From: Sporosarcina gallistercoris
GTDB lineage: Bacteria > Bacillota > Bacilli > Bacillales_A > Planococcaceae
Assembly: GCF_014836415.1 (NCBI RefSeq)
Contig: NZ_JACSQY010000002.1
Span: forward strand, 62,001-126,000
DNA length: 64,000 nt
Direction: 5' to 3'
The notes below the pieces were generated by a model that was not told the DNA's origin, did not search any database, and was given only the letters and a program-made list of their open reading frames with translations. Below, piece after piece: positions 1 to 7,916 of the stretch. Each line of letters begins with the position of its first letter. Within the stretch, counting starts at the first letter, position 1. The position numbers and the translations under genes are program-made.

Positions 1-674
1 TTCAGCCGCTGCACTAAGTATTCAATGGAGGTCAGCTTAGGGGAAGGGCCAGCTGCAATCGTTTGCCAGCCGTGCATCATCGCTTGCAGCAAAATGATAT
101 GCAATGGGATTTCATGTGTTTCGTTAGGCAAGCAGCTCCCAAGAATGATCGGCGCTCCTTCACCCAAGTCAAAGTTTCTTCGTATCTGCACTAAGAAATC
201 ACGAATCACTAAACTGGTGATCGTTTCTTGACTCTCATCCCACTCTCCTCTCGCCCATAGTTCTCCGATTTCAAACATTAATGGCTGTATCGTATTACTT
301 AAAAAATTCTCCAATCCATATCGGTGATGTGCTTGCTTCAAGAGAAGTAAAAGACCTGCTTCATCATAATTAGCCCCTTTCTCTAAAAGCTCGATGACGT
401 CTCCGCTTAGTGGCGCTTTAGGCACAACATCCGATGACTCCTGCGAGCGGAGTATGTGTAATGCTTCTTTCAGTGAATGTCCTTTGTCTTTCAAACCACA
501 GATTTTCAAAAGTGTACCGACGTCTTCAAGCGTGTACAGCCTATAACCGTTTTCATGGCGTTTCGGACAAATAATCCCATATCGGTCTTCCCATTTACGG
601 ATAACTTGCCGGGACAGTCCGGTAAGTTCAGAAACTTCTTTCACAAGAAGACTTTGATCTTGAGTTGTTTTCAT
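1..674 (-). CDS. MerR-family regulator with B12-binding-type domain (CarH/LitR-like), 3' end outside window
   Basis: Reading from ATG 674 downward the frame is open to base 1, so 224 residues are visible and the C-terminus is missing. Residues 8-75 form a MerR winged helix (LLVKEVSELTGLSRQVIRKW, then an ENGYRLYTLED wing). Residues about 90-165 look like the helical cap domain of cobalamin photoreceptors, with W140 in GELWARGEW. Residues 175 onward start a Rossmann B12-binding domain with E185-T-H187-E, matching the ExH lower-ligand motif of CarH. The Wx9EH motif known from CarH reads W140-x9-E150-T151, so the final His is absent. The gene is divergent from the carotenoid operon, and TGTACA repeats lie between them. 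Known CarH/LitR proteins repress carotenoid genes in the dark with adenosylcobalamin; that role is inferred here. Cobalamin-independent MerR relatives also exist. Confidence 0.85.
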   Translation of the reverse strand, partial: MKTTQDQSLLVKEVSELTGLSRQVIRKWEDRYGIICPKRHENGYRLYTLEDVGTLLKICGLKDKGHSLKEALHILRSQESSDVVPKAPLSGDVIELLEKGANYDEAGLLLLLKQAHHRYGLENFLSNTIQPLMFEIGELWARGEWDESQETITSLVIRDFLVQIRRNFDLGEGAPIILGSCLPNETHEIPLHIILLQAMMHGWQTIAAGPSPKLTSIEYLVQRL

Positions 675-753
675 GCTGTATTTCCTCTTTTCCGAAAGAA
701 GAATCTTCATATTTTTTACATATCTAACTAGTAGACTTATAACATCCATACAT

Positions 754-867
754 TGTACAAACATAACACGTGTACAATGTTTGAAATCATGTATAATGGG
801 AATAAATTAAATAATTTAAGGTCTTTTCGAGCATTTCTTGTACAATCTTAACATAAAACATTGTACA
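754..867. promoter_or_regulatory. Four TGTACA operator-like motifs between the regulator and crtN
   Basis: The palindromic hexamer TGTACA occurs at 754-759, 771-776, 839-844 and 862-867, mostly extended to TTGTACAA or TGTACAAT, plus a relative TGTATA at 790-795. Such density in 114 bp is far above chance. CarH of Thermus is reported to bind repeats with a TnTACA core, which these match. The 771 copy sits just upstream of, and the TGTATA copy overlaps, the best -10 candidate of crtN. Binding by the adjacent regulator is an inference. Confidence 0.6.
771..797 (+). promoter_or_regulatory. Candidate crtN operon promoter
   Basis: A perfect TATAAT at 792-797 is preceded by a poor -35; the best hexamer, TGTACA at 771-776, has a 15-bp spacer. 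Transcription would start near 804 and give a leader of about 108 nt containing two further TGTACA motifs. The weak -35 overlapping an operator-like motif suits a regulated promoter. Confidence 0.4.
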
Positions 868-911
868 AATGAAACTATAAACCATCATAAGAGAGAATTG
901 GGGAGATTCAT

Positions 912-2432
912 TTGAAAAAGAGCGTTATTGTCATAGGAGCCGGCGTAGCCGGATTAGCGAGCGCATGCAGATTACAGCATGCTGGATATGAGGTCACACT
1001 TTACGAAAAAGAATCGTTGCCTGGCGGAAAGATGCATAGGATCCAGCAAGATGGCTATCAGTTCGACTTAGGTCCGACCATTGTCATGATGCCTGAACTT
1101 TACCGTGAAGTCTTTCAAGTGTGCGGTGTCGATCCAGATGATTATATCCCCATGCAGCGCCTCGATCCGATGTACAGCGTGTACTTCGGAGATCAGCCCG
1201 AAGATCATTATGAAATCAGCTCGGATCTAATTGAATTGACTAAAACACTAGAATCTTTCGGGGATGAGGACGCACAAGGTTTCCTGGAGTACTTGCAAGA
1301 AATCTATAAACGTTTCCTAGTGGCGAAAGAACATTTTCTTCAGAAACCATTTCGCAAGCCATCGGACTTCTATAACTATTCCATGTTGCGTCAAGGATTG
1401 AAATTAAAGACGTTTGATAATGCAGATACATTCATCAGCAAATACATTCAAAACGAACGCCTGAAACAAATGATCAGTTTTCAAACATTGTACATCGGAG
1501 TTTCTCCCTATAGTGGTCCCTCTCTCTATACAATGATTCCGATGATAGAGTTCCTTTACGGAGTCTGGTTCATAAAAGGCGGTATGTATACGATGGCCCA
1601 ATCCCTTGAGAGATTATTCAAGGAATTAGGAGGCACTGTCCACTACAATTCATCAGTTGACGAGATTGTCATTCAGAACGGCCAAGCAAAAGGAATTCGT
1701 CTCAATGGAGAAGTGATTCCGGCCGATTTTGTAATGTGCAATGCCGATTTTCCGTATGCGATGAAAAATCTTGTAAAAGAACCAAAAGCTAAAGGAAAAT
1801 ATACCGATAAGAAGATTGACAATATGAAATATTCTTGTTCTTGTTTCTTGATGTATCTCGGAATGGACAAAAAATATGATGACGTCCCTAATGCACATAA
1901 CTTCATATTCAACGAAGAATTAGAACGCAACCTGAATGATATCTTCACCGGGAAGCGGCTCGACAATGCATCCTTCTACGTATACATCGGTTCCAAACTC
2001 GATCCGAGTCTTGCACCTGAAGGGAAAGATGGACTCTACATACTCGTTCCTGTGTCTGACAAATCATGTTCACAGTATGAGTGGAATGATGAAACGATCC
2101 AGCATTACAGAGGCTATATATTGGACGCTCTCGAAAAAGTGAAAGGGTTCGAAAACGTCAAACAGGAAATCGTGTCTGAATCGTACATGACGCCACCTGA
2201 TTTTGAACAGCGCTTCAACGCATATAATGGTGCCACTTTCGGTCTCCAGCCAACACTTTCTCAAAGCAATCATATGAGACCTCAAAGCAAAGCCACCCAT
2301 TGTGAAAACCTTTACTTCACAGGAAGCAGTACTCATCCTGGGGCCGGTGTTCCAATCGTTCTATTGTCCGCACGAATTGCCACGGAGGAACTCTTGCACG
2401 ATGACAAAGGAATCCTATTCCACACCCGCTGA
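912..2432 (+). CDS. crtN: 4,4'-diapophytoene desaturase CrtN
   Basis: This FAD-dependent desaturase introduces double bonds into 4,4'-diapophytoene to give yellow C30 carotenes such as 4,4'-diaponeurosporene. The 506-residue protein starts with a dinucleotide-binding IGAGVAGLASA fold (residues 7-17), has the signature GPTIVMMP near residue 55 and FQTLYIGVSPYSGPSLY near 195, and ends with the FAD-contacting GSSTHPGAGVPIVL region near 475. These blocks match remembered Staphylococcus aureus CrtN closely, and better than they match CrtP. The start is TTG at 912, with GGGGAG six to seven bases upstream. It is the first gene of the crt operon; 14 bases separate it from crtM. A plant-type C40 phytoene desaturase is the alternative, but the whole cluster is of the C30 type. 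Confidence 0.93.
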   Translation: MKKSVIVIGAGVAGLASACRLQHAGYEVTLYEKESLPGGKMHRIQQDGYQFDLGPTIVMMPELYREVFQVCGVDPDDYIPMQRLDPMYSVYFGDQPEDHYEISSDLIELTKTLESFGDEDAQGFLEYLQEIYKRFLVAKEHFLQKPFRKPSDFYNYSMLRQGLKLKTFDNADTFISKYIQNERLKQMISFQTLYIGVSPYSGPSLYTMIPMIEFLYGVWFIKGGMYTMAQSLERLFKELGGTVHYNSSVDEIVIQNGQAKGIRLNGEVIPADFVMCNADFPYAMKNLVKEPKAKGKYTDKKIDNMKYSCSCFLMYLGMDKKYDDVPNAHNFIFNEELERNLNDIFTGKRLDNASFYVYIGSKLDPSLAPEGKDGLYILVPVSDKSCSQYEWNDETIQHYRGYILDALEKVKGFENVKQEIVSESYMTPPDFEQRFNAYNGATFGLQPTLSQSNHMRPQSKATHCENLYFTGSSTHPGAGVPIVLLSARIATEELLHDDKGILFHTR

Positions 2433-2446
2433 AAGGGGGATTTTTC

Positions 2447-3304
2447 ATGACAACCCAACTGTCTGTCCAAGACGACTTCGCGTTTTGCGAACAGATCATC
2501 AAACGCCACTCGAAAAGTTTTTACTACGCTTTTTCCAGACTCCCTGACGAAAAAGCACAAGCTGTCTATGCGATTTACGCATTTTGCCGGACTGCGGATG
2601 ATAGTGTAGATGAAAACCATGGGAGTATCTCACAGTTAGTCGCATTGGATAAGTTAACTGATGAACTGAACCGCTTTGCAAGGGGACAAGAAATCGACCA
2701 TCCACTGTGGCGCGCACTGCGCATAGTTTTTGACACGTACAAAATGGATCTTGAGCCTTTTTACGATCAACTTAAAGGTCAGCGGATGGACATCTCCTTT
2801 TCCACTCCTGCCACATTGGATGATGTTGAAACGTATAGCTACTACGTCGCAGGATCAGTCGGCCGAATGCTCCTGCCGATCATCGCTTCGAATGCAAAGC
2901 GTGATTGTACAGACGCGGCAGTCAGTCTCGGTGTCGCCATGCAATTGACGAATATTTTAAGGGATGTAGGTGAGGATTACCGGGAGAAAGGAAGAATCTA
3001 TCTGCCTACTGAAGAATTGCAGAGAGCCGGATACCGTGTTGACCAACTTGCAAATGGTCAAATCACGGACGACTTTGTCCGTGTGTGGGAGCATTTGGCT
3101 AAAAGGGCTGAAATTCTGTATGAGGAATTCCTAAGTTTCATACCGGAATTTGACAAAGACAGCCAATTTGCCGTTCTCGCTTCCGCACAAGTCTACCGGG
3201 GGATTTTGACGAGTGTCCGCCAGAATAACTACGATTGCTTTGCCCGGAAAAACTTCGTGACAAAACGGGAAATGATCAGGATTTTAGCTGATTCAATTGG
3301 TTGA
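2447..3304 (+). CDS. crtM: 4,4'-diapophytoene synthase CrtM (squalene/phytoene synthase family)
   Basis: The enzyme condenses two farnesyl diphosphates head to head to make 4,4'-diapophytoene, the committed step of C30 carotenoid synthesis. The 285-residue protein has the two Mg-diphosphate-binding acidic motifs of the family: DDSVD at about residues 51-55 and DVGED at about 172-176, in the context [12 protein letters not shown]. An HSKSFYYAF block near residue 24 is also typical. Its length matches S. aureus CrtM (about 287 residues). A good site, GAAAGGGGGA, precedes the ATG. The stop lies 31 bases before the preferred crtP start, consistent with co-transcription. Confidence 0.93.
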   Translation: MTTQLSVQDDFAFCEQIIKRHSKSFYYAFSRLPDEKAQAVYAIYAFCRTADDSVDENHGSISQLVALDKLTDELNRFARGQEIDHPLWRALRIVFDTYKMDLEPFYDQLKGQRMDISFSTPATLDDVETYSYYVAGSVGRMLLPIIASNAKRDCTDAAVSLGVAMQLTNILRDVGEDYREKGRIYLPTEELQRAGYRVDQLANGQITDDFVRVWEHLAKRAEILYEEFLSFIPEFDKDSQFAVLASAQVYRGILTSVRQNNYDCFARKNFVTKREMIRILADSIG

Positions 3305-3335
3305 AAAGAAAATGGGAAAGAAGGACGATACGTGT

Positions 3336-4841
3336 ATGAGGAATCCTAACAAATCGGTACTCGTTATCGGGGGAGGTCTTGGTGGCCTATCTGCCGCGAT
3401 TTCCCTCGCACAAAACGGATACTCCGTTTCATTATATGAAAAGAATACACATATAGGCGGGAAACTGAACCGCCTCGAACAGGACGGCTTCGGCTTTGAC
3501 CTTGGTCCGTCCATTTTAACGATGCCGCACATTTTTGAGAAGCTGTTCCGCGGCAGCGGGAAACGCATGGCTGATTATGTCCCCATGACTCGACTCAGTC
3601 GTGAGTGGCGCTCTTTCTTCCCTGACGGCACAGTGCTAGATTTGTATGGAGACCTGCGTCTAATGGAACGGGGAAATCCTTCGCTTACTCGTGGCGATAT
3701 AAAAGAATATTATTCGTTCTTAAAATATGCAAAACGACTCTATGACACAACAGAAACAGGATACTTCTCAGAAGGTCTTGATACGACGAAAGAAGTACTT
3801 GCACACCATGGTGTATTATCGTCTCTGAGAGGATTCGATCTTACGTCAACGATGTATGAAGCGATTTCAAAACGAATCAGCGATCCCCATCTGCGAGATA
3901 TGCTCTCTTATTTCATCAAATATGTCGGTTCTTCTCCCTATGATGCTCCTGCGGTTCTCAACATGATGATTTACATGCAGCATGTCCAGGGCTGTTGGTA
4001 CGTACCAGGGGGTATGCACAAATTAGCTGAAGGATTAACAAAACTGGCTGTTGAAACCGGAGTCCACTTACATACAGGCATGGGTGTTGTGCGTGCCCAT
4101 ACAAACAAAGATAAACGAATCACTAGTGTCGAACTAGAAGACGGTTCCTTGAAGACAGCCGATTACTACGTATCCAATATGGAAGTGATCCCATTTTACA
4201 AGAAAATGGTGGATGCAGATAAAAAATTCGTGCATAAGCTCGAAAAGAAATTCGAGCCGTCCAGCTCCGGTCTCGTACTGCATCTCGGAGTGAGTAAGAC
4301 GTATCCTTTTTTAAATCATCACAATTTCTTCTTCTCTGAAAAGCTGCATGAGCAAATGGATAAGGTTTTCAAGAAACATGAGTTACCGGATGATCCTACC
4401 CTTTACGTCGTCAACACAAACAAAACAGACCCGTCACAAGCACCGCCAGGACATGAGAACTTAAAAATCTTGCCGCACATCCCCTATATACAAGATAATC
4501 CATTTACCGCAGACGATTACTTAAAATTGGAAGCGCGTGTGCTGGATAAGTTGGAGCGGATGGGGTTGCATGGATTACGGGATCACATTGTGACGCGTGA
4601 CGTTTGGACTCCTCATGATATTGAACGTACATACGGATCCGATCGGGGAGCGATTTACGGGACAGTATCCGACAAAAAGAAGAATAGTGGCTTTAAGCAC
4701 AAAAAAGAGAGCGAACTCTACGATAACCTTTACTTTGTCGGCGGTACTGTCAATCCTGGCGGCGGTATGCCTATGGTAACGCTCAGCGGTCAGCAAGTGA
4801 GCGAAAAAATCGTGAAGCGCGATCGGTCAAAGAAAAGATGA
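3336..4841 (+). CDS. crtP: 4,4'-diaponeurosporene oxygenase CrtP (CrtNb)
   Basis: This is a desaturase-fold flavoenzyme that oxidises the terminal methyl of 4,4'-diaponeurosporene towards the aldehyde and acid. It has the FAD fold [13 protein letters not shown] at the N-terminus, [31 protein letters not shown], and a C-terminal [18 protein letters not shown] block. All are close to remembered S. aureus CrtP and differ from CrtN. An in-frame TTG at 3297 and an ATG at 3312 exist upstream, but ATG 3336 is preferred because AAGAAGGA lies ten bases before it; this gives 501 residues without overlap with crtM. It is the third gene of the operon. Confidence 0.92.
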   Translation: MRNPNKSVLVIGGGLGGLSAAISLAQNGYSVSLYEKNTHIGGKLNRLEQDGFGFDLGPSILTMPHIFEKLFRGSGKRMADYVPMTRLSREWRSFFPDGTVLDLYGDLRLMERGNPSLTRGDIKEYYSFLKYAKRLYDTTETGYFSEGLDTTKEVLAHHGVLSSLRGFDLTSTMYEAISKRISDPHLRDMLSYFIKYVGSSPYDAPAVLNMMIYMQHVQGCWYVPGGMHKLAEGLTKLAVETGVHLHTGMGVVRAHTNKDKRITSVELEDGSLKTADYYVSNMEVIPFYKKMVDADKKFVHKLEKKFEPSSSGLVLHLGVSKTYPFLNHHNFFFSEKLHEQMDKVFKKHELPDDPTLYVVNTNKTDPSQAPPGHENLKILPHIPYIQDNPFTADDYLKLEARVLDKLERMGLHGLRDHIVTRDVWTPHDIERTYGSDRGAIYGTVSDKKKNSGFKHKKESELYDNLYFVGGTVNPGGGMPMVTLSGQQVSEKIVKRDRSKKR

Positions 4842-4893
4842 TGGGTAATAGAACGGCCAAACCGGCTGTAAGCTTTAGAGAGGGGGATTTCTG

Positions 4894-6021
4894 GTGATAG
4901 TGTTTGCTTTTGCACTTGCAGCAATTATTTCTGCGCTTGGTCTTGCTAGCGGATTGCTCATGTTTTGGCGTTATCCAACCCCCTCTTCTGAAGGTTCACT
5001 TGAAATTCAGCATCCATCTAATGTCTCCATTATTATTCCAGCGCGTAACGAAGAACACCGGATTGTTCCGTTGCTTGAATCTCTCTCTCGGCAGAAAGGT
5101 ATTTCTTTTGAGACGATTGTGATTGACGACGATAGTGAAGACCGGACAAGCGAAGTGGCGCGTTCGTACAATGCCCGTGTCATCCGAAATACGGGACCTG
5201 AAGATGGCTGGATCGGGAAATCAGCCGCATGTTGGGCAGGCGCTCAGGCAGCTAAAGGAAAACTTCTGCTATTCATGGATGCAGACACAGCATTTGAGGA
5301 ATCCGATAGCTTATTGCGTTATGTGACCTCCTATGAAGAGATGGGCGGAAAAGGAATTTTATCCCTACAGCCATACCATCAAATTAAACAAGTGTACGAG
5401 AACGCTTCAACTATTTTCAACATTATCGTCATGGCTGGCATGAATGTGTTCACACCGTTCGGAGATCGATTTTCAAGTGCTGGATCATTCGGGCCATGTA
5501 TCCTGTGTAACCGCGCTGACTACGATGCATCCGGCGGGCACGCAGGGATTCGCGGGGCTGTCATGGACGACTTAGCACTCGGAGAAGCATTCCAAGGTCA
5601 AGGACTGCCTGTCCGCTGCTACGGGGGACGGGGACTTGTTCGTTTCCGAATGTATCCGGAAGGTTTTCATCAGCTGTTGGAAGGTTGGACTAAGAACTTC
5701 GGTACTGCATCAAAGTCTACCCATCCATTCGTGATGACGTTTGTGAATCTTTGGATCACCGGTGGATTTGTCACTCCCGCTCTGCTCGTACTTTCCGTAC
5801 TATCGGGGTCTGTCTCCTGGATTCTAACTGCTTGCGTCCTTTACCTTCTGAACGTCATGGAAATGGCGTGGCTAGCACGACGAACCGGCAATTTCTCATG
5901 GTGGATTTTTCCGTTCTATCCCGTATTATTACTGTTTTTCACCGTTATCTTTGTGTACTCCCTCTACCTCACTCACGTACGCAAAACGGTCAAATGGCGC
6001 GGACGCGATGTCCACGTATAA
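4894..6021 (+). CDS. crtQ: 4,4'-diaponeurosporenoate glycosyltransferase CrtQ
   Basis: This family-2 glycosyltransferase esterifies glucose to the carotenoid carboxylate. The 375-residue product has an N-terminal membrane helix, then the GT-A fold with VSIIIPARNEE near residue 45, IDDDSEDRT near 76 and the metal-binding FMDADT near 126. Membrane helices from about residue 285 to 365 end in a KTVKWRGRDV tail, placing it in the cytoplasmic membrane. The length equals that recalled for S. aureus CrtQ. The start is GTG, with GAGAGGGGG upstream. Carotenoid-type GT2 enzymes differ in sugar donor and acceptor, so the exact product is inferred from the operon. Confidence 0.88.
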   Translation: MIVFAFALAAIISALGLASGLLMFWRYPTPSSEGSLEIQHPSNVSIIIPARNEEHRIVPLLESLSRQKGISFETIVIDDDSEDRTSEVARSYNARVIRNTGPEDGWIGKSAACWAGAQAAKGKLLLFMDADTAFEESDSLLRYVTSYEEMGGKGILSLQPYHQIKQVYENASTIFNIIVMAGMNVFTPFGDRFSSAGSFGPCILCNRADYDASGGHAGIRGAVMDDLALGEAFQGQGLPVRCYGGRGLVRFRMYPEGFHQLLEGWTKNFGTASKSTHPFVMTFVNLWITGGFVTPALLVLSVLSGSVSWILTACVLYLLNVMEMAWLARRTGNFSWWIFPFYPVLLLFFTVIFVYSLYLTHVRKTVKWRGRDVHV

Positions 6022-6045
6022 TCGGAATGCCGAGGTGATTCGACA

Positions 6046-6558
6046 ATGCCATTAATTGAATTACCACTACCTTGGGTTATCCTGCTGGATGCTGTTGCAT
6101 GGGGATTTTTCCACCTTTTAATATCCTTCTGTACTGTCCGGATCCCTATTCGTTGGTTCATCCGCCATGAACGTCTTTTTAGGACGTTCCACTTTGAGCA
6201 GCACGGTGATTTGTGGCAGCGGCTCTTTCGAGTGAAAAAGTGGAAACAACTCATTCCGGACGGTACGATGTTCATCCGAAACGGATATAACAAAAAGTCG
6301 CTCCACGGGAACGATGCTGCATCATTGGATGAATTCATCGTCGAATCCAGAAGGGCTGAATGGACTCATTGGATATCGATTGTCCCTGCAGCACTATTCT
6401 TCCTATGGAATCCTATTTGGGCAAGTTGGCTAAATGTTGCGTATGCAATTCTATTCAATGTACCGATCATTATTGCTCAACGATATAACCGACCGCGTCT
6501 AGAACGGTTAGTTACTAGAAAACAAAACAAGCCTCAAGCGGGATCGTCCATCCGCTAA
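6046..6558 (+). CDS. crtO: Glycosyl-4,4'-diaponeurosporenoate acyltransferase CrtO
   Basis: This is the last gene of the pigment operon. CrtO attaches a fatty acyl chain to the sugar of glycosyl diaponeurosporenoate, giving a staphyloxanthin-like membrane pigment. The 170-residue protein has an N-terminal hydrophobic helix, a conserved LWQRLFRVKKWKQLIPDG block at about residues 56-73, and two C-terminal membrane helices (residues about 110-150), matching the small integral-membrane CrtO family in length and layout. It starts 24 bases after crtQ with a GAGGTG site. Its 3' end forms the left arm of the terminator shared with niaP. This should not be confused with the unrelated cyanobacterial CrtO ketolase. 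Confidence 0.87.
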   Translation: MPLIELPLPWVILLDAVAWGFFHLLISFCTVRIPIRWFIRHERLFRTFHFEQHGDLWQRLFRVKKWKQLIPDGTMFIRNGYNKKSLHGNDAASLDEFIVESRRAEWTHWISIVPAALFFLWNPIWASWLNVAYAILFNVPIIIAQRYNRPRLERLVTRKQNKPQAGSSIR

Positions 6559-6570
6559 GAGGCTTGTTTT
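6524..6570. terminator. Bidirectional terminator between crtO and niaP
   Basis: Twelve-base arms AAAACAAGCCTC (6524-6535) and GAGGCTTGTTTT (6559-6570) enclose an inner AGCGGGAT/ATCCGCT stem. A- and T-runs on the two sides serve both converging genes. The left arm lies inside the crtO coding end. Confidence 0.85.
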
Positions 6571-6586
6571 AACGTTTTCTTGTATT

Positions 6587-7822
6587 TTACTCCAGCTCCA
6601 TTTGTTTCGTTTCTGTCCCTAAAAATATCACAGCAAGAACCCCTATCAATATCGCACCGCAGAAAATCCCGAAAATCAGCCCGAATCCATAACCTGCCGT
6701 TAACATGGAACCGACTAATAACGGACCAAAAATACCGCCAATACGACCAATTCCTGCTGCCATCCCCGTTCCAGTTCCACGGATTGACGTTGGATATTGT
6801 TCTGGTGAATACGCATATAACGCCCCCCATGCTCCTAAGTTAAAGAACGACAACAGGGCACCGAATAATAATAACATCGCTAACGTCTCTGCATTTCCGA
6901 ATGCAAATGCACTCAGCGCAGTTCCGATCAAGTATGTGGCGAGGACAAACTTGCGGCCTGTCCGCTCTATTAACCATGCCGCTGAGAAATAGCCTGGGAG
7001 CTGGGCTAGCGTCATCAGAAAGACGTAGCCGAAGGTTTTGATCATCGCAAAGCCTTTCAAGACCATCACACTTGGCAGCCATAAAAACATCCCATAATAA
7101 GAGAAGACGACTGTAAACCAAACGATCCAGAGCATAAGTGTACGCCTTCTATAAGGTTTCGCCCATAGAGCCGTCATTTTTTCCCCGACAGATTGCTTTA
7201 CGACGCCAGCGTGTACAAACTTCGGAGAGTCCGGTAAGTTACGTCGTAAATAGAGTGCATAGAATGCAGGTAACGCTGTGATGATGAGTGCAGCTCTCCA
7301 ACCGTACGTCGGAATGACGAAGTATGCGATGAGCGCAGCGATAAGCCATCCTGCTGCCCAAAAACTTTCCAAAAGGACAACGACCCTACCCCGCTCTTTC
7401 GCTTCTACACTTTCAGAAACTAACGTCGATGCCACCGGCAGTTCCCCACCTAGTCCTGCTCCGACAAAAAAACGTAATAGTAGAAATGCTGTAAGCGTTG
7501 TCGTGAATGCAGATAATCCACTTGCCACTGAGAACAGCACTAATGTTAACATGAAAACTTGCTTTCTTCCGATTCGGTCAGCTAATAAGCCAAACCCGAT
7601 TGCTCCGAACATCATTCCTAATGAGTTGACACTTCCAACCCATCCGATTGCTGCTGGAGCAAGATTCCATTCCACAGCAATTGCTGCAATCACGAATGAC
7701 AGGATTCCCACATCCATTGCGTCAAACATCCAACCCGTTCCTGATATTACAAGTAATTTGTTACGTGAAATCGTTCCCGGCCCCTGAGATTTCGAAGGCA
7801 CGCGTTCCATAGTGTTTGCCAT
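6587..7822 (-). CDS. niaP: Niacin/nicotinamide MFS transporter NiaP
   Basis: This is a 411-residue major-facilitator protein with twelve predicted helices. The blocks GWMFDAMDVGILSFVIAA, GLLADRIGRKQVF, FVGAGLGGELPVASTLVSE and YGMFLWLPSVM, and the ending ETKQMELE, match remembered B. subtilis NiaP (YceI) almost word for word. It imports niacin for NAD salvage. The start ATG at 7822 follows a GGAGGGG site. The upstream region holds a TGACA-N2-TGTCA palindrome abutting the -10, as expected for control by the NAD-precursor repressor NiaR. Benzoate/shikimate transporters are related families but fit less well. Confidence 0.88.
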   Translation of the reverse strand: MANTMERVPSKSQGPGTISRNKLLVISGTGWMFDAMDVGILSFVIAAIAVEWNLAPAAIGWVGSVNSLGMMFGAIGFGLLADRIGRKQVFMLTLVLFSVASGLSAFTTTLTAFLLLRFFVGAGLGGELPVASTLVSESVEAKERGRVVVLLESFWAAGWLIAALIAYFVIPTYGWRAALIITALPAFYALYLRRNLPDSPKFVHAGVVKQSVGEKMTALWAKPYRRRTLMLWIVWFTVVFSYYGMFLWLPSVMVLKGFAMIKTFGYVFLMTLAQLPGYFSAAWLIERTGRKFVLATYLIGTALSAFAFGNAETLAMLLLFGALLSFFNLGAWGALYAYSPEQYPTSIRGTGTGMAAGIGRIGGIFGPLLVGSMLTAGYGFGLIFGIFCGAILIGVLAVIFLGTETKQMELE

Positions 7823-7850
7823 TATCTTTTCCCCTCCACTGTCCGAACTA

Positions 7851-7895
7851 CTGTCATGACACCTGTCATTATACAGTTAGTTAGTGCTTGGGTAA
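7851..7895 (-). promoter_or_regulatory. niaP promoter with NiaR-like operator
   Basis: On the minus strand a TATAAT (bases 7873-7868) has a weak TTACCC -35 (7895-7890) with a 16-bp spacer. Immediately downstream and overlapping it is the palindrome TGACA-N2-TGTCA (7868-7857), followed by a further TGACAG half. NiaR is known to control niaP in Firmicutes; the operator assignment is inferred. Confidence 0.5.
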
Positions 7896-7916
7896 AGGGT
7901 AATTTTAGAGACCCCT

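Noticed and set aside
25..231. 68-residue plus-strand frame at the left edge
   Set aside because: It is opposite the regulator's B12-binding domain, which has strong family motifs on the minus strand.
3297..3335. TTG or ATG starts for crtP upstream of 3336
   Set aside because: They overlap crtM or lack a ribosome site, whereas AAGAAGGA is placed correctly for ATG 3336.
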